From Prevotella sp. (GTDB lineage Bacteria > Bacteroidota > Bacteroidia > Bacteroidales > Bacteroidaceae), in NCBI GenBank assembly GCA_017483185.1, contig JAFULM010000007.1, positions 1-56,691 on the forward strand: a DNA stretch of 56,691 bases, given 5' to 3'. Below, one piece after another: positions 26,056-34,264 of the stretch. The position numbers and the translations under genes are program-made. The notes under the pieces were generated by a model. The model ran no database searches. It was given only the letters and a program-made list of their open reading frames with translations, and was not told the DNA's origin. Position 1 is the first letter of the stretch; the number at the start of each line of letters is the position of its first letter.

Positions 26056-29000
26056 ATGATAAGAAATAATCTGAAAACACTGCTTGTGACTGTGGTCGGA
26101 GCCTTGTCGCTGGCCGGAGGCAATCTGCACGCACAGACTGTGGCCGACCCGAAACTGGACGTCTACGACTTCAGAGACCAATCCTGCGTAAAGTCGATCT
26201 CCGACAACGGACAGTGGATGGTGACATACGGCACAAGTCCTACCGACGGATCGCGTTACACCAACGCACGTCTGACCAACATACTGACAGGCGAAGTGAC
26301 CGTACTCGAGATAGAAGAAGACACTGATCTACCGATGCCATGCACGGCCGACGACGTGACCGACGACGGAGTCGTGGTCGGAGAACACAATGGAGAACCG
26401 GCCATATGGACCAAGGCCGCCGGATGGACCGCCCTGCCTCATCCCTCCGGATGGCAAGGAGGACTGGCCGAAGCTGTCACGCCGGACGGACATTGGGCCG
26501 TGGGCCGCATGTACAGCTACATCGGCGACGCCGAAAACTACGGAGAGACACCCATACTATGGGACCTCACCACCATGAAGATTGTCGAGACACCGGGACG
26601 GCCCACCGTCGGCTCCGCCGGCGAGACCGCAAGCATGGTCCGCTACACCGGCATATCCGCCGACGGACGCTACATCATCGGAACAGTGGACTTCAGCTAC
26701 ACATGGAATACGCTCGAATTCATCTACGACCGTCAGACCGCGACATATTCGAGAATAGGATTCAATGCCGACGGCACACCGTGGATTCCGCTCCTGCTGG
26801 GCGCCAGCGGCGCTCTCAGCCCCAACGGCAAGTGGCTTGCCGGCACGGCCGTGATACAGCAAGGCGAACAAGATGAGACAACCGCGTCATACAGATATAA
26901 CATCGAGACCAAAGAAGTAGAGCTGATAGACAATCAGGATCTCCGCGACGCAGATGGCGTCATCGTTGACAACAACGGAACGCTGTTCGTCTCCACGCCG
27001 AGCAGCACCCCCATACGCTCCTTGTATGTATATGCAGGTAAATTCTGGTATGGACTGGACGAACTGCTGCAAAGTGCCTACGGCATGGACTTCTATGCCA
27101 AATCCGGATTCAACAACACCGGCACATGTATGGCTGTGTCAGGCGACGGAAAGGTGCTGGCCGCCTTCCCGGACCCCTACGTCAGCTACACACTCCGCCT
27201 GAATGAGTCCTTTGCCGAGGCTGCAGCCAAGGTAAACCTGCTCGGCAACTACACTGCCACACCGGCGTCCGGCTCTTCTTTCTCAAAGATGAAGACCGTA
27301 CAGATCACCTTCTCGCGCGACGTCGTCGTCAAGGGAAGCACGGACGACATCAAGTTTGTTGATGAAAACGGCACCGCACAGGGCCGCGTCATATCGTTTG
27401 CCACATCTGCCTCGGCGTCAAAGACAGTGACCATCGGATTCCGCACATTCTCACTTGAAAACGGAAAGAAATACACTCTCACCATCCCCGCGGGCACAAT
27501 AGCCCTCAAAGCCGACGAGACGCGCACAAACGAGGATATGACATTCACTTATGTGGGCCGCGGCGCCGACCCTGTCAAGGTCGTGACTGCCTCTCCCCAA
27601 AACGGCAGCAGCGTGTCACAAATCAACGCCACCACCAACCCGGTGCTCCTGACCTTCGACACCAACATCGCTCTGACCGACAACGCAACCGCCTCGCTCT
27701 ATCGCGATGGCGACGCCACACCGCTGGCTGACCTCGGTGTGGCGGTGAAAGACAATCAGATGCTCATCTTCTCCGAGACAACACAGTATCTCTTCCTCAA
27801 CACCGATTATAAAGTGGTGCTTGCCCCCGGCTCTGTCACCGACCTCAACGGAGACAACGCCAACGAGCGTTACGAGCTCAGCTACGAAGGCCAATATGAG
27901 CGCGTGATCATGGCCGACGACACACTGATGTACAAAGAGGACTTCACCAACGGTGTCAATGGCATGCTGCTATACGAAGGCGACCACAACAAGCCGACCA
28001 AGGAGATGCAGGGCTATACTTTCCTCGACGGCGACAACTATCCCTGGATACCGGTGCGTGACGACGGAGAGAGTGATTTTGCAGCCGCGTCGACTTCCGC
28101 CTACAGCCCCGCGGGCAAGTCTGACGATTGGATGATGACGCCACAGATATACATTCCGGATGCCAAGTGCCGTCTGGAATTCCAAAGCCAGGGCTTCCGT
28201 TCCTACAAGCAGGACAAGCTGAAGGTCATCGTCTACGCTTCCGAAAGGGAGATAAACTATCTCACCAAGACCGAAGTGGACGACATACGGGCCAACGGTG
28301 AGGTCGTCATGGATGAGATAGTGCTGCCCGGCAAGAGCGAAGACAACCTCGCCGGCGACTGGAAGACCTACTCTTTCCCGCTGAACAAGTATGCCGGCAA
28401 GAGCATCTATGTGGCCTTCGTCAACGAGAACGAGAACCAAAGCCTCGTCTTTGTGGACAACATCAAGGTCATCCGCGACAACGGTTTCCTCACCGCTTTG
28501 ACTTCCGCCACCACTGTCGTAGGCCTCACAAGCCAGAAGATCGAAGGCCGCGTGATAGCCAACTCCGAGACGCAGACATACACAACGGCCAACATCAAGC
28601 TGCTTGATGCCGCCGGCAATGTTGTCGACGAGATTGCCGAGAGCGGACTCTCGTTGAAGAAGGGCGACCGCTACGACTTCGCATTTGCCAAGCAACTGCC
28701 CCTCACGATAGGAGAAACAAATTCGTTCGCCCTCCGTGTGCAACTCGATGACAAGTTCGACACCATCCGTTACGCCGTCAAAGACCTCGCATTCCAGCCC
28801 GTCAAGCGCGTTCTTCTGGAGGAAATGACCGGTCAGGACTGCGGCAACTGTCCCAAAGGCCACCTCGCTTGGGAGAATCTGGAGCGCATCTACGGTGACA
28901 AGGTAATTCTTGCGGCCTATCATGTCTATACCGGCGACAAATACGAGAGCGGCATGTCCTCGTATGTCAACCAGTTCCTCGGCCTCGCCGGAGCACCGTC

Positions 29001-29739
29001 GGCCAAGGTTCAGCGCGGCGAGACAATCGGAAACCCCATGTATTCCACCATCACCGCCGGCAAGACAACATACAGCTACACCTCACCGGCAGGCAACTGC
29101 TGGCTCGATCTCGTGCAAAAGGAGTTCGACACGGACGCTTTCGCCAATCTCAACGTGGACGCTTACTATGACGACGCATCTCAACAAGTGAAGACCGCTG
29201 TCACCGCCAAGTTCGCCATGAACATGCAGAAGCAGAACGTGGGCCTGTTCATCATCGTCACGGAGGACGGTCTGCCCGGCTTCCAGCACAACTATCACTA
29301 CAACGAAGAGTCCGATGAACTCGGCGAATGGAGCAAGGGCGGCACACTCGGCAAGGAATATGTCGTCTATACGCACAACGATGTGGCCCGCGCCCAGGTC
29401 GGTTCTTACTTCGGTTCGACAGGTTATATCCCGTCGACCATCACATGTGGAGAGGCATATACGGCTTATATCGACTTCGCAAAGCCCGCCGTCAGCGAGA
29501 TTGCCAACAGCAATGTCGTCTGCATGATGATTGACGCCAACACCGGCGAGGTCATCAACGTGGCCAAAACGAAGATTGCTCCCGATGCTTCCGGCATCGA
29601 AGGCGTGACCGCCACAGACGGCAATGCTGTCGAAGTTGTCCGCTACAATGCCGCCGGCCAGGTGATAACGGCTCCCGCCAAAGGGCTCAACATCATCCGC
29701 ATGAGCGACGGAACGATACGTAAGGTGATTGTGAAGTAA
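26056..29739 (+). CDS. Secreted propeller / Ig-like / cleaved-adhesin / Omp28 thioredoxin-like protein
   Basis: This 1227-residue protein has a signal peptide (1-26). Residues 35-380 look like a beta-propeller with repeats such as ISDNGQWMVTYG, VTPDGHWAVGRMYSY and ISADGRYIIG. Two Ig-like domains follow at about 400-500 and 510-605. Residues 625-815 resemble a cleaved-adhesin/choice-of-anchor J jelly roll (YKEDFTNG, SDDWMMTPQIYIP, YVAFVNENENQS...VFVDNIKV). Residues 915-1160 match the Omp28 family, starting with VLLEEMTGQDCGNCPKGH, which holds the thioredoxin-like CGNC. A type IX tail ends the protein (GLNIIRMSDGTIRKVIVK). A surface role is likely. Whether the CxxC acts in redox chemistry is unknown. 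Confidence 0.75.
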   Translation: MIRNNLKTLLVTVVGALSLAGGNLHAQTVADPKLDVYDFRDQSCVKSISDNGQWMVTYGTSPTDGSRYTNARLTNILTGEVTVLEIEEDTDLPMPCTADDVTDDGVVVGEHNGEPAIWTKAAGWTALPHPSGWQGGLAEAVTPDGHWAVGRMYSYIGDAENYGETPILWDLTTMKIVETPGRPTVGSAGETASMVRYTGISADGRYIIGTVDFSYTWNTLEFIYDRQTATYSRIGFNADGTPWIPLLLGASGALSPNGKWLAGTAVIQQGEQDETTASYRYNIETKEVELIDNQDLRDADGVIVDNNGTLFVSTPSSTPIRSLYVYAGKFWYGLDELLQSAYGMDFYAKSGFNNTGTCMAVSGDGKVLAAFPDPYVSYTLRLNESFAEAAAKVNLLGNYTATPASGSSFSKMKTVQITFSRDVVVKGSTDDIKFVDENGTAQGRVISFATSASASKTVTIGFRTFSLENGKKYTLTIPAGTIALKADETRTNEDMTFTYVGRGADPVKVVTASPQNGSSVSQINATTNPVLLTFDTNIALTDNATASLYRDGDATPLADLGVAVKDNQMLIFSETTQYLFLNTDYKVVLAPGSVTDLNGDNANERYELSYEGQYERVIMADDTLMYKEDFTNGVNGMLLYEGDHNKPTKEMQGYTFLDGDNYPWIPVRDDGESDFAAASTSAYSPAGKSDDWMMTPQIYIPDAKCRLEFQSQGFRSYKQDKLKVIVYASEREINYLTKTEVDDIRANGEVVMDEIVLPGKSEDNLAGDWKTYSFPLNKYAGKSIYVAFVNENENQSLVFVDNIKVIRDNGFLTALTSATTVVGLTSQKIEGRVIANSETQTYTTANIKLLDAAGNVVDEIAESGLSLKKGDRYDFAFAKQLPLTIGETNSFALRVQLDDKFDTIRYAVKDLAFQPVKRVLLEEMTGQDCGNCPKGHLAWENLERIYGDKVILAAYHVYTGDKYESGMSSYVNQFLGLAGAPSAKVQRGETIGNPMYSTITAGKTTYSYTSPAGNCWLDLVQKEFDTDAFANLNVDAYYDDASQQVKTAVTAKFAMNMQKQNVGLFIIVTEDGLPGFQHNYHYNEESDELGEWSKGGTLGKEYVVYTHNDVARAQVGSYFGSTGYIPSTITCGEAYTAYIDFAKPAVSEIANSNVVCMMIDANTGEVINVAKTKIAPDASGIEGVTATDGNAVEVVRYNAAGQVITAPAKGLNIIRMSDGTIRKVIVK

Positions 29740-29766
29740 CATTTTCCATAGGAACGGAATATTAAT

Positions 29767-29859
29767 ATAGTAGGGACATATTCTTATATTTGTCCGTCAG
29801 ATAGATTTTAAATCTCAATATTTGATAGGCGGACAAATACAAGAATATGTCCCTACTAT
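29767..29859. repeat. TAGGGACATA palindromic element, copy 1
   Basis: The arms are 29767-29796 and 29830-29859 (30 bases each, one mismatch), with a loop of about 33 bases. It is the same family as 33805-33898 and 56598-56691. The single mismatch would be a G-U wobble in a minus-strand transcript. Confidence 0.85.
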
Positions 29860-29884
29860 GTTCATGATACATTCTTACGAAACA

Positions 29885-29926
29885 GCGAAGAGCCCTGCTA
29901 CCAATTGAGGTAACAGGGCTCTTCGC
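29885..29926. terminator. Bidirectional terminator between the Omp28-like gene and topB
   Basis: GCGAAGAGCCCTG (29885-29897) pairs with CAGGGCTCTTCGC (29914-29926), with an inner TACC/GGTA extension. The two flanking genes converge. Confidence 0.8.
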
Positions 29927-29949
29927 CTTTATATATATTATATGTTGTC

Positions 29950-32097
29950 TCAGAACGGCAGTCGCCATGCGCAGCCCTCTTTCCAACGGGAACATCCGTA
30001 GGCCGTCTTGCCCTTGATGACGGGGGCTCCACAGACGGGACAGGCCGTCGGGGGAGCGACGGGAGGCTCTTGAGAGGGATGGGAGCTCTGAGAGGGATTG
30101 GGACTCTGAGAGGGATGGGAACTCTGGGAGGGATGGGAGTCCTGAGAAGACTGGGAGTCTTGGGAAATATGTGATGACTGAGAAGGTTGGGAGGCTTTCG
30201 CACTTTGTCCACCTTGAGCGGCTTTGCCCTTTGTCGCGGGCTTCGTTGCCGTTTTCGCCTTCGGCGCCATCTTCTTCTTGAGATCCTCTTCCGTGGTTAT
30301 CGTGATATGGCGGGCAGTGCTGTCACTCATCACGTCGCGTACGATGTCGGTGATCTGCAGCTTCAGTTCGTCCACGAATGTGCCCGGATCATACTCACCG
30401 CGTTCGATGTCACGGAGCTTCTTCTCCCATATACCCGTCAGTTCGCAGCTCTTCAAGAGGTCCTCCCTGATGATGTCGATGAGTTCGATGCCCGTCGGAG
30501 TGGCGATGAGATTCTTCCGCTCGCGCTTGATATAGTGGCGTTTGAATAGCGTCTCGATGATGCTGGCCCGCGACGACGGACGTCCGATGCCGTTCTCCTT
30601 GAGCGCGGCGCGCAGCTGTTCGTCCTCGACAAACTTACCCGCGGTCTCCATTGCCCGCAGCAGCGTCGCCTCGGTATAGAACTTCGGCGGTGTCGTCCAC
30701 TTTTCCGTCAGACAGGGCACGTGCGGTCCGCTCTCGCCCTTGACAAACGGCGGCAGCGTCCGTTCCTCGTCGTCGCGCTTAGCCTCGTCCTCTTCTGCCG
30801 ATGTCTGCACGTCCTTGGCGTAGACCGTGCGCCAGCCCGCGTCGAGGATAGTCTTGCCCGTCACCTTGAACTCCACGTCCTCCACCTTGCCCAGAACGGT
30901 CGTCGTGGCAAACTTGCAGTCGGGGTAGAACACGCTGATGAAGCGCCGCGTGACCAGATCGTAGACGTGACGCTCCATGTCCGTGAGGTTCATGGCCGGC
31001 ACGCCGGTGGGTATGATGGCGTGGTGGTCGGTCACTTTAGACGAGTCGAAGACCTTCTTCGACTTCTTCAGTTTCGTCCCGACGAGCGCCTGCGTCAGCT
31101 GTTCGTAGCCGCGCAGTCCGCGCAGCGTGGCGTCACACTTCGGATAGATGTCGTCGCTCAAAAATTGGGTGTCGACACGCGGATAGGTCGTCAGTTTCTT
31201 TTCGTAAAGACTCTGTATCGTGTTGAGCGTCATTTCGGCGCTCATGGAGTATTTGCGGTTGCAGTCGACCTGCAGCGATGTCAGGTCGTAGAGATGGGGC
31301 GGAGCCTCGGTTCCGTTCTTCTTCTGCACGTCGGTCACGGCAAACGGCTTGTCGGCGATGGCGGCAAACGACTGCTCGCCCTCCTCTTTGGATGAGAATT
31401 TGCCTTTCGTAGCGGTGAACGTCGTGTCGCGGTAGACCGTCGAGAGAATCCAATAAGGCTCCGGCTTGAAGCCCTCGATCTCCTTCTGACGGTTGACTAT
31501 GAGCGCGAGTGTCGGTGTCTGTACACGTCCGATGCTGAGTACCTGTCGATTTTGTCCGTACTTCAGCGTGTAGAGCCGCGTCGCGTTCATGCCCAGCAGC
31601 CAGTCGCCGATGGCCCGGCTCAGTCCGGCGAGATAGAGCGACTGATATTCCTTCTGGTCTTTGAGCTTATTGAATCCCTCGCGTATGGCCTCGTCCGTCA
31701 TCGACGAAATCCACAGACGTCGCACGGGACACGTCGCCCCGGCCTTCTGCATGACCCAGCGCTGAATGAGTTCACCTTCCTGGCCGGCATCACCGCAGTT
31801 TATGATACCGTCGGCGGCCTGCATGAGGCGTTCGATGACGGCAAACTGGCGTTTGATGCCCTGGTCCTCGATGAGCTTGATGCCAAATCGTGCCGGAATC
31901 ATGGGCAGTGCGCTCAGCGACCAGCGTTTCCACGCTTCCGTATAGTCGTTGGGCTCCTTCAGCGTACACAGGTGACCGAAAGTCCACGTCACCTGATAGC
32001 CGTTGCCTTCCATATAGCCTTCTTTCGACGCCGTCGCTCCGATGATGCGGGCGATGTCGCGGGCTACGCTTGGTTTCTCTGCTATGCAAACAATCAT
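29950..32097 (-). CDS. topB: DNA topoisomerase III
   Basis: This 715-residue type IA topoisomerase relaxes and decatenates DNA by single-strand passage. The Toprim domain opens with MIVCIAEKPSVARDIA and has the acidic triad near INCGDAGQEGELIQR. SIGRVQTPTLAL and the active-site tyrosine in TTYPRVDTQFLSDDIYP (about 300-316) are present. GIGRPSSRASIIETL is also typical. The C-terminus ends in a zinc-ribbon-like module (CPVCGAPVIKG...CSRWKEGC). Between about 625 and 685 is an odd low-complexity linker of repeated S-x-P-S-Q-S-S-H-type units, which I would not expect in the family. The upstream region to the LUD gene is repeat-rich with no clear promoter. Confidence 0.93.
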   Translation of the reverse strand: MIVCIAEKPSVARDIARIIGATASKEGYMEGNGYQVTWTFGHLCTLKEPNDYTEAWKRWSLSALPMIPARFGIKLIEDQGIKRQFAVIERLMQAADGIINCGDAGQEGELIQRWVMQKAGATCPVRRLWISSMTDEAIREGFNKLKDQKEYQSLYLAGLSRAIGDWLLGMNATRLYTLKYGQNRQVLSIGRVQTPTLALIVNRQKEIEGFKPEPYWILSTVYRDTTFTATKGKFSSKEEGEQSFAAIADKPFAVTDVQKKNGTEAPPHLYDLTSLQVDCNRKYSMSAEMTLNTIQSLYEKKLTTYPRVDTQFLSDDIYPKCDATLRGLRGYEQLTQALVGTKLKKSKKVFDSSKVTDHHAIIPTGVPAMNLTDMERHVYDLVTRRFISVFYPDCKFATTTVLGKVEDVEFKVTGKTILDAGWRTVYAKDVQTSAEEDEAKRDDEERTLPPFVKGESGPHVPCLTEKWTTPPKFYTEATLLRAMETAGKFVEDEQLRAALKENGIGRPSSRASIIETLFKRHYIKRERKNLIATPTGIELIDIIREDLLKSCELTGIWEKKLRDIERGEYDPGTFVDELKLQITDIVRDVMSDSTARHITITTEEDLKKKMAPKAKTATKPATKGKAAQGGQSAKASQPSQSSHISQDSQSSQDSHPSQSSHPSQSPNPSQSSHPSQEPPVAPPTACPVCGAPVIKGKTAYGCSRWKEGCAWRLPF
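30056..30215 (-). repeat. In-frame short tandem repeat in topB linker
   Basis: Imperfect units of about 12-18 bases of the GGGATGGGAnCTCTGAGA type repeat roughly eight to ten times on the plus strand. They encode Ser/Gln/Pro/His-rich units on the minus strand. The units keep the frame. Copy number probably varies between strains. Confidence 0.8.
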
Positions 32098-32306
32098 ATT
32101 CTTTTAGGCGTTTTTCAGGAGTTAAGGAGTTAAAGGAGTTACCGCTCCCTACGGTCGCTCAGGAGTCAAGCCAATACTCTTGTTACTTGTTCAAAGAAGC
32201 CAAGGAGTTAAAGGATACATAACTCTGAAATGAAGCCTTTATGCCGGTATTGGCTTAACTCACTTTAACTCCTTAACTCCCTTTAACTCCTTAACTCCTT
32301 AATTTA
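32098..32306. repeat. Intergenic AACTCCTTAACTCC repeats, inverted
   Basis: GGAGTTAAGGAGTTAAAGGAG near 32117-32138 is answered by the complementary TTTAACTCCTTAACTCC units (32268-32300). The interior has a related GGAGTTAAAGGA near 32200. There is no gene. Confidence 0.7.
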
Positions 32307-32942
32307 TCAATACCCCAACGACTCCCCTACCAGCACCACCGTGTGGCGGCGTCGTGGAGAGTTGCGCAGGAAGTGTATGTGGTTACAGACAGACTCCGGA
32401 GAGTTGCAGTTGTGGCAGACGCCGTCTATCCGGCATGGAGTGCTGATGTCAAACCGCGCCGTGTTGATCGGGGCTGCCGTGGAGCGTGCGCGTGCCAGCG
32501 CGGCATCGACGTTCTGAGTGACCTTGTTCAGTCCGATGACGAAGATCACGTGCTGCGGCCCGAACGTGATGGCAGCCACGCGATTGCCGTTGCCGTCGAT
32601 GTTGACGATCACACCGTCTTCCGTGATGGCGTTGGCGCTCGTGAGATAGTAGTCGGCGCGGAAGGCTTGCAGATAGATCTCCATTGCCTCCGCCCGGTCT
32701 TTCGCCTCGTCGCGGTCCAGCAGCCGGAGCGTCCCGCGCTCATGGAGAGCTGCCGTCAGCCCCATGTCACGCAGGGTCATCGAACCGCCCCACGACACCG
32801 TGCTCCCGTCGGCAATGAGGTCCTGCACACGGGCGATGGCCTCGGCCGAGGTCGGGCAGTAGTAGGCGTCCATGTTGCGCTTGTTCAGAGCTTTTATCAT
32901 CCGCTGCGCCAGCAGACTGTTTCTTTGTTCGATAGGTGTCAT
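32307..32942 (-). CDS. LUD-domain (LutC/YkgG-like, DUF162) protein
   Basis: This 211-residue cytoplasmic protein carries the LUD fold: NMDAYYCPTSAEAIARVQDLI, VSWGGSMTLRDMGL (about 49-62), SANAITEDGVIVNIDGNGNR (about 101-120) and GPQHVIFVIGLNKV. LUD proteins are linked to lactate oxidation when with LutA and LutB, but neither is nearby. The stand-alone form with a C-terminal Cys cluster (C-x4-C-x2-C-x6-C near 171-188) is a common variant whose role is not established. A TATCTTTG -7 element lies at 32972-32979 on the minus strand. Confidence 0.85.
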   Translation of the reverse strand: MTPIEQRNSLLAQRMIKALNKRNMDAYYCPTSAEAIARVQDLIADGSTVSWGGSMTLRDMGLTAALHERGTLRLLDRDEAKDRAEAMEIYLQAFRADYYLTSANAITEDGVIVNIDGNGNRVAAITFGPQHVIFVIGLNKVTQNVDAALARARSTAAPINTARFDISTPCRIDGVCHNCNSPESVCNHIHFLRNSPRRRHTVVLVGESLGY

Positions 32943-32971
32943 AAATATGTGTGTTGCTCTTTTTTGCAGTG

Positions 32972-32979
32972 CAAAGATA
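32972..32979 (-). promoter_or_regulatory. -7 element of the LUD-domain gene
   Basis: The minus strand reads TATCTTTG, 29 bases upstream of the start codon. No -33 box is visible. Confidence 0.5.
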
Positions 32980-33392
32980 GTGGAAAAATCTGATTTATCG
33001 GCGCGAATGTCGATGTTATTCGTCTTCGACGGTCCACGGCCAAGACTTTTTCAGATATTTTATCGACAAGCGGAAGACGGCGGTTTGCCGCAAAAGACAT
33101 AACTGACTGAAAATCAGCGAAAATGCACTATCGAAAACTGCGCCGTTTTTCTGTACGTGGAAAAAACGACGGAAAAAGTGTCGAAAAACGGTCCTTGACG
33201 CCACGTCGACAGGTTAAAAACAGTTAAATACACCGTCCGCAGGGTCCTTCCGAGGCGCTTCTGCAGTCGGCAAACGTGGGAAAATGTCAGAATAACATAC
33301 CGAATATTAACACTTGAAAATGCTCCGAAAAAACAGCCGCAACACCATGATTTTATGTTTTCGTCTCCATTTTCCGCTCAAAAAATGTCGGC

Positions 33393-33505
33393 CGTCTTGC
33401 CGTAAGGGCCCCGTTGGTCTCCCGCGGCATGCTTGTTGTCGTGCAACGGGCACGCCGTCGCGATGCAACGGCGGCCCCGTTGCAATGCCGTAAGGGCCTT
33501 ACGGC
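33393..33505. repeat. GTAAGGGCC palindrome with GTTGCAACGG motifs
   Basis: TGCCGTAAGGGCC near the start is answered by GGCCTTACGGCA at the end. Between them are several CGATGCAACGG / GCCCCGTTGCA motifs shared with 1-35 and 23755-23850. It may be the core of a repeat family of which 1-240 and 23541-23870 are larger members. Confidence 0.7.
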
Positions 33506-33804
33506 AAGACAAAAATCGGCCGTCGGAACCACTCATGCGGCTATATGCTTGAATATCAACGATTTAATAAAATCGCCGTATTTTGAAGAATTTCGCACCG
33601 AGGGAAAACTTTTTCAGAATATCGCAGGGATTTCGAGGCTTTTGTCATGATTATTCCGAATTTTAACAAAAGCAGAATTCCCTGATTGTGGATGTGTGCA
33701 CAGAGGATTGAACATATCAAGCTCGCGGATTTTGCAGAACTCGCTGAAGAAGCCTTTAAGTGGGGTAATCGCAGTGAGGCTGTGTCAAAATGCAACGGAA
33801 GCGA

Positions 33805-33898
33805 CTTGTAGGGACATATTCTTGTATTTGTCCGTTCGTAACGTATTGATATTCAACGTTTGTTTTGCGGACAAATACAAGAATATGTCCCTACCAAG
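33805..33898. repeat. TAGGGACATA palindromic element, copy 2
   Basis: The arms (33805-33834 and 33868-33898) are complementary except for one extra base near the outer end. The loop is about 33 bases. The element is nested inside a second inverted repeat (TGTGTCAAAATG at 33781-33792 and its complement at 33910-33921). Confidence 0.85.
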
Positions 33899-34228
33899 CG
33901 CCATGTAGCCATTTTGACACACCCTCTTAGGGGGGGGTGGTTAGTCATCCGCGGTCATTCAAAATAATGATTTTCAATAATTTATCATCAACCACCCCTA
34001 ACCCCTCCTTCTCAAGGAGGGGAGTGAGATTACCACACGTAAAGACTTCCAAATGAGCTTGTTGTGTTGAATGAAGCTGATATAAAGATGTGTGCAGAGA
34101 GTAGCTTGGAAAGGAGGAGACTGCAATTACCCCACTTAAAGACTTCCATGTAAGTTCTGCGACACCTTCGGTTGTTGGGGTACGGTCAATCTTTACTCCA
34201 CCGTTATGGTCGTCTCAGGATTTTTTCG

Positions 34229-34236
34229 TATTTTTG
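34229..34236 (+). promoter_or_regulatory. -7 element deciding the start of the PPDK-like gene
   Basis: TATTTTTG matches TAnnTTTG and lies 28 bases upstream of the ATG at 34265. An upstream in-frame ATG (34172) precedes this element and would make a 31-residue extension unlike the family, so 34265 is preferred. Confidence 0.55.
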
Positions 34237-34264
34237 CGAGATAAAAACAGACATACATCGCAAT

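Larger units (their letters stand above)
32943..34264. repeat. 1.3 kb gene-free region with mosaic palindromic repeats
   Basis: I see no convincing gene. The contents, in order: the LUD promoter element (32972-32979); about 400 bases of plain sequence; a GTAAGGGCC/GTTGCAACGG palindrome (33393-33505); and a nested palindrome. The nest has TAAGTGGGGTAAT arms at 33734-33775 and 34120-34160. Inside are 12-base TGTGTCAAAATG arms (33781-33792 and 33910-33921), and inside these sits copy 2 of the TAGGGACATA element (33805-33898). A related TACCACACGTAAAGACTTCC lies at 34031-34050. The promoter element of the next gene is at 34229-34236. Confidence 0.75.

Noticed and set aside
29885-29926. Possible tRNA fragment or attachment site
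   Set aside because: A short stretch (CTACCAATTGAGG) resembles the complement of a tRNA D arm, but the rest does not fold as tRNA and no integrase is nearby. A terminator explains it.
33016-33204. 62-residue minus-strand frame
   Set aside because: Phe-rich with no family resemblance and no promoter element near its start; probably chance.
29767-33898. Composite transposon bounded by TAGGGACATA copies 1 and 2
   Set aside because: The segment between them contains topB and a LUD gene and no transposase. The copies are stand-alone palindromes.
34172-34264. Upstream ATG of the PPDK-like gene
   Set aside because: The 31 extra residues lie across the TATTTTTG promoter element and are unlike the family start, so the ATG at 34265 was chosen.
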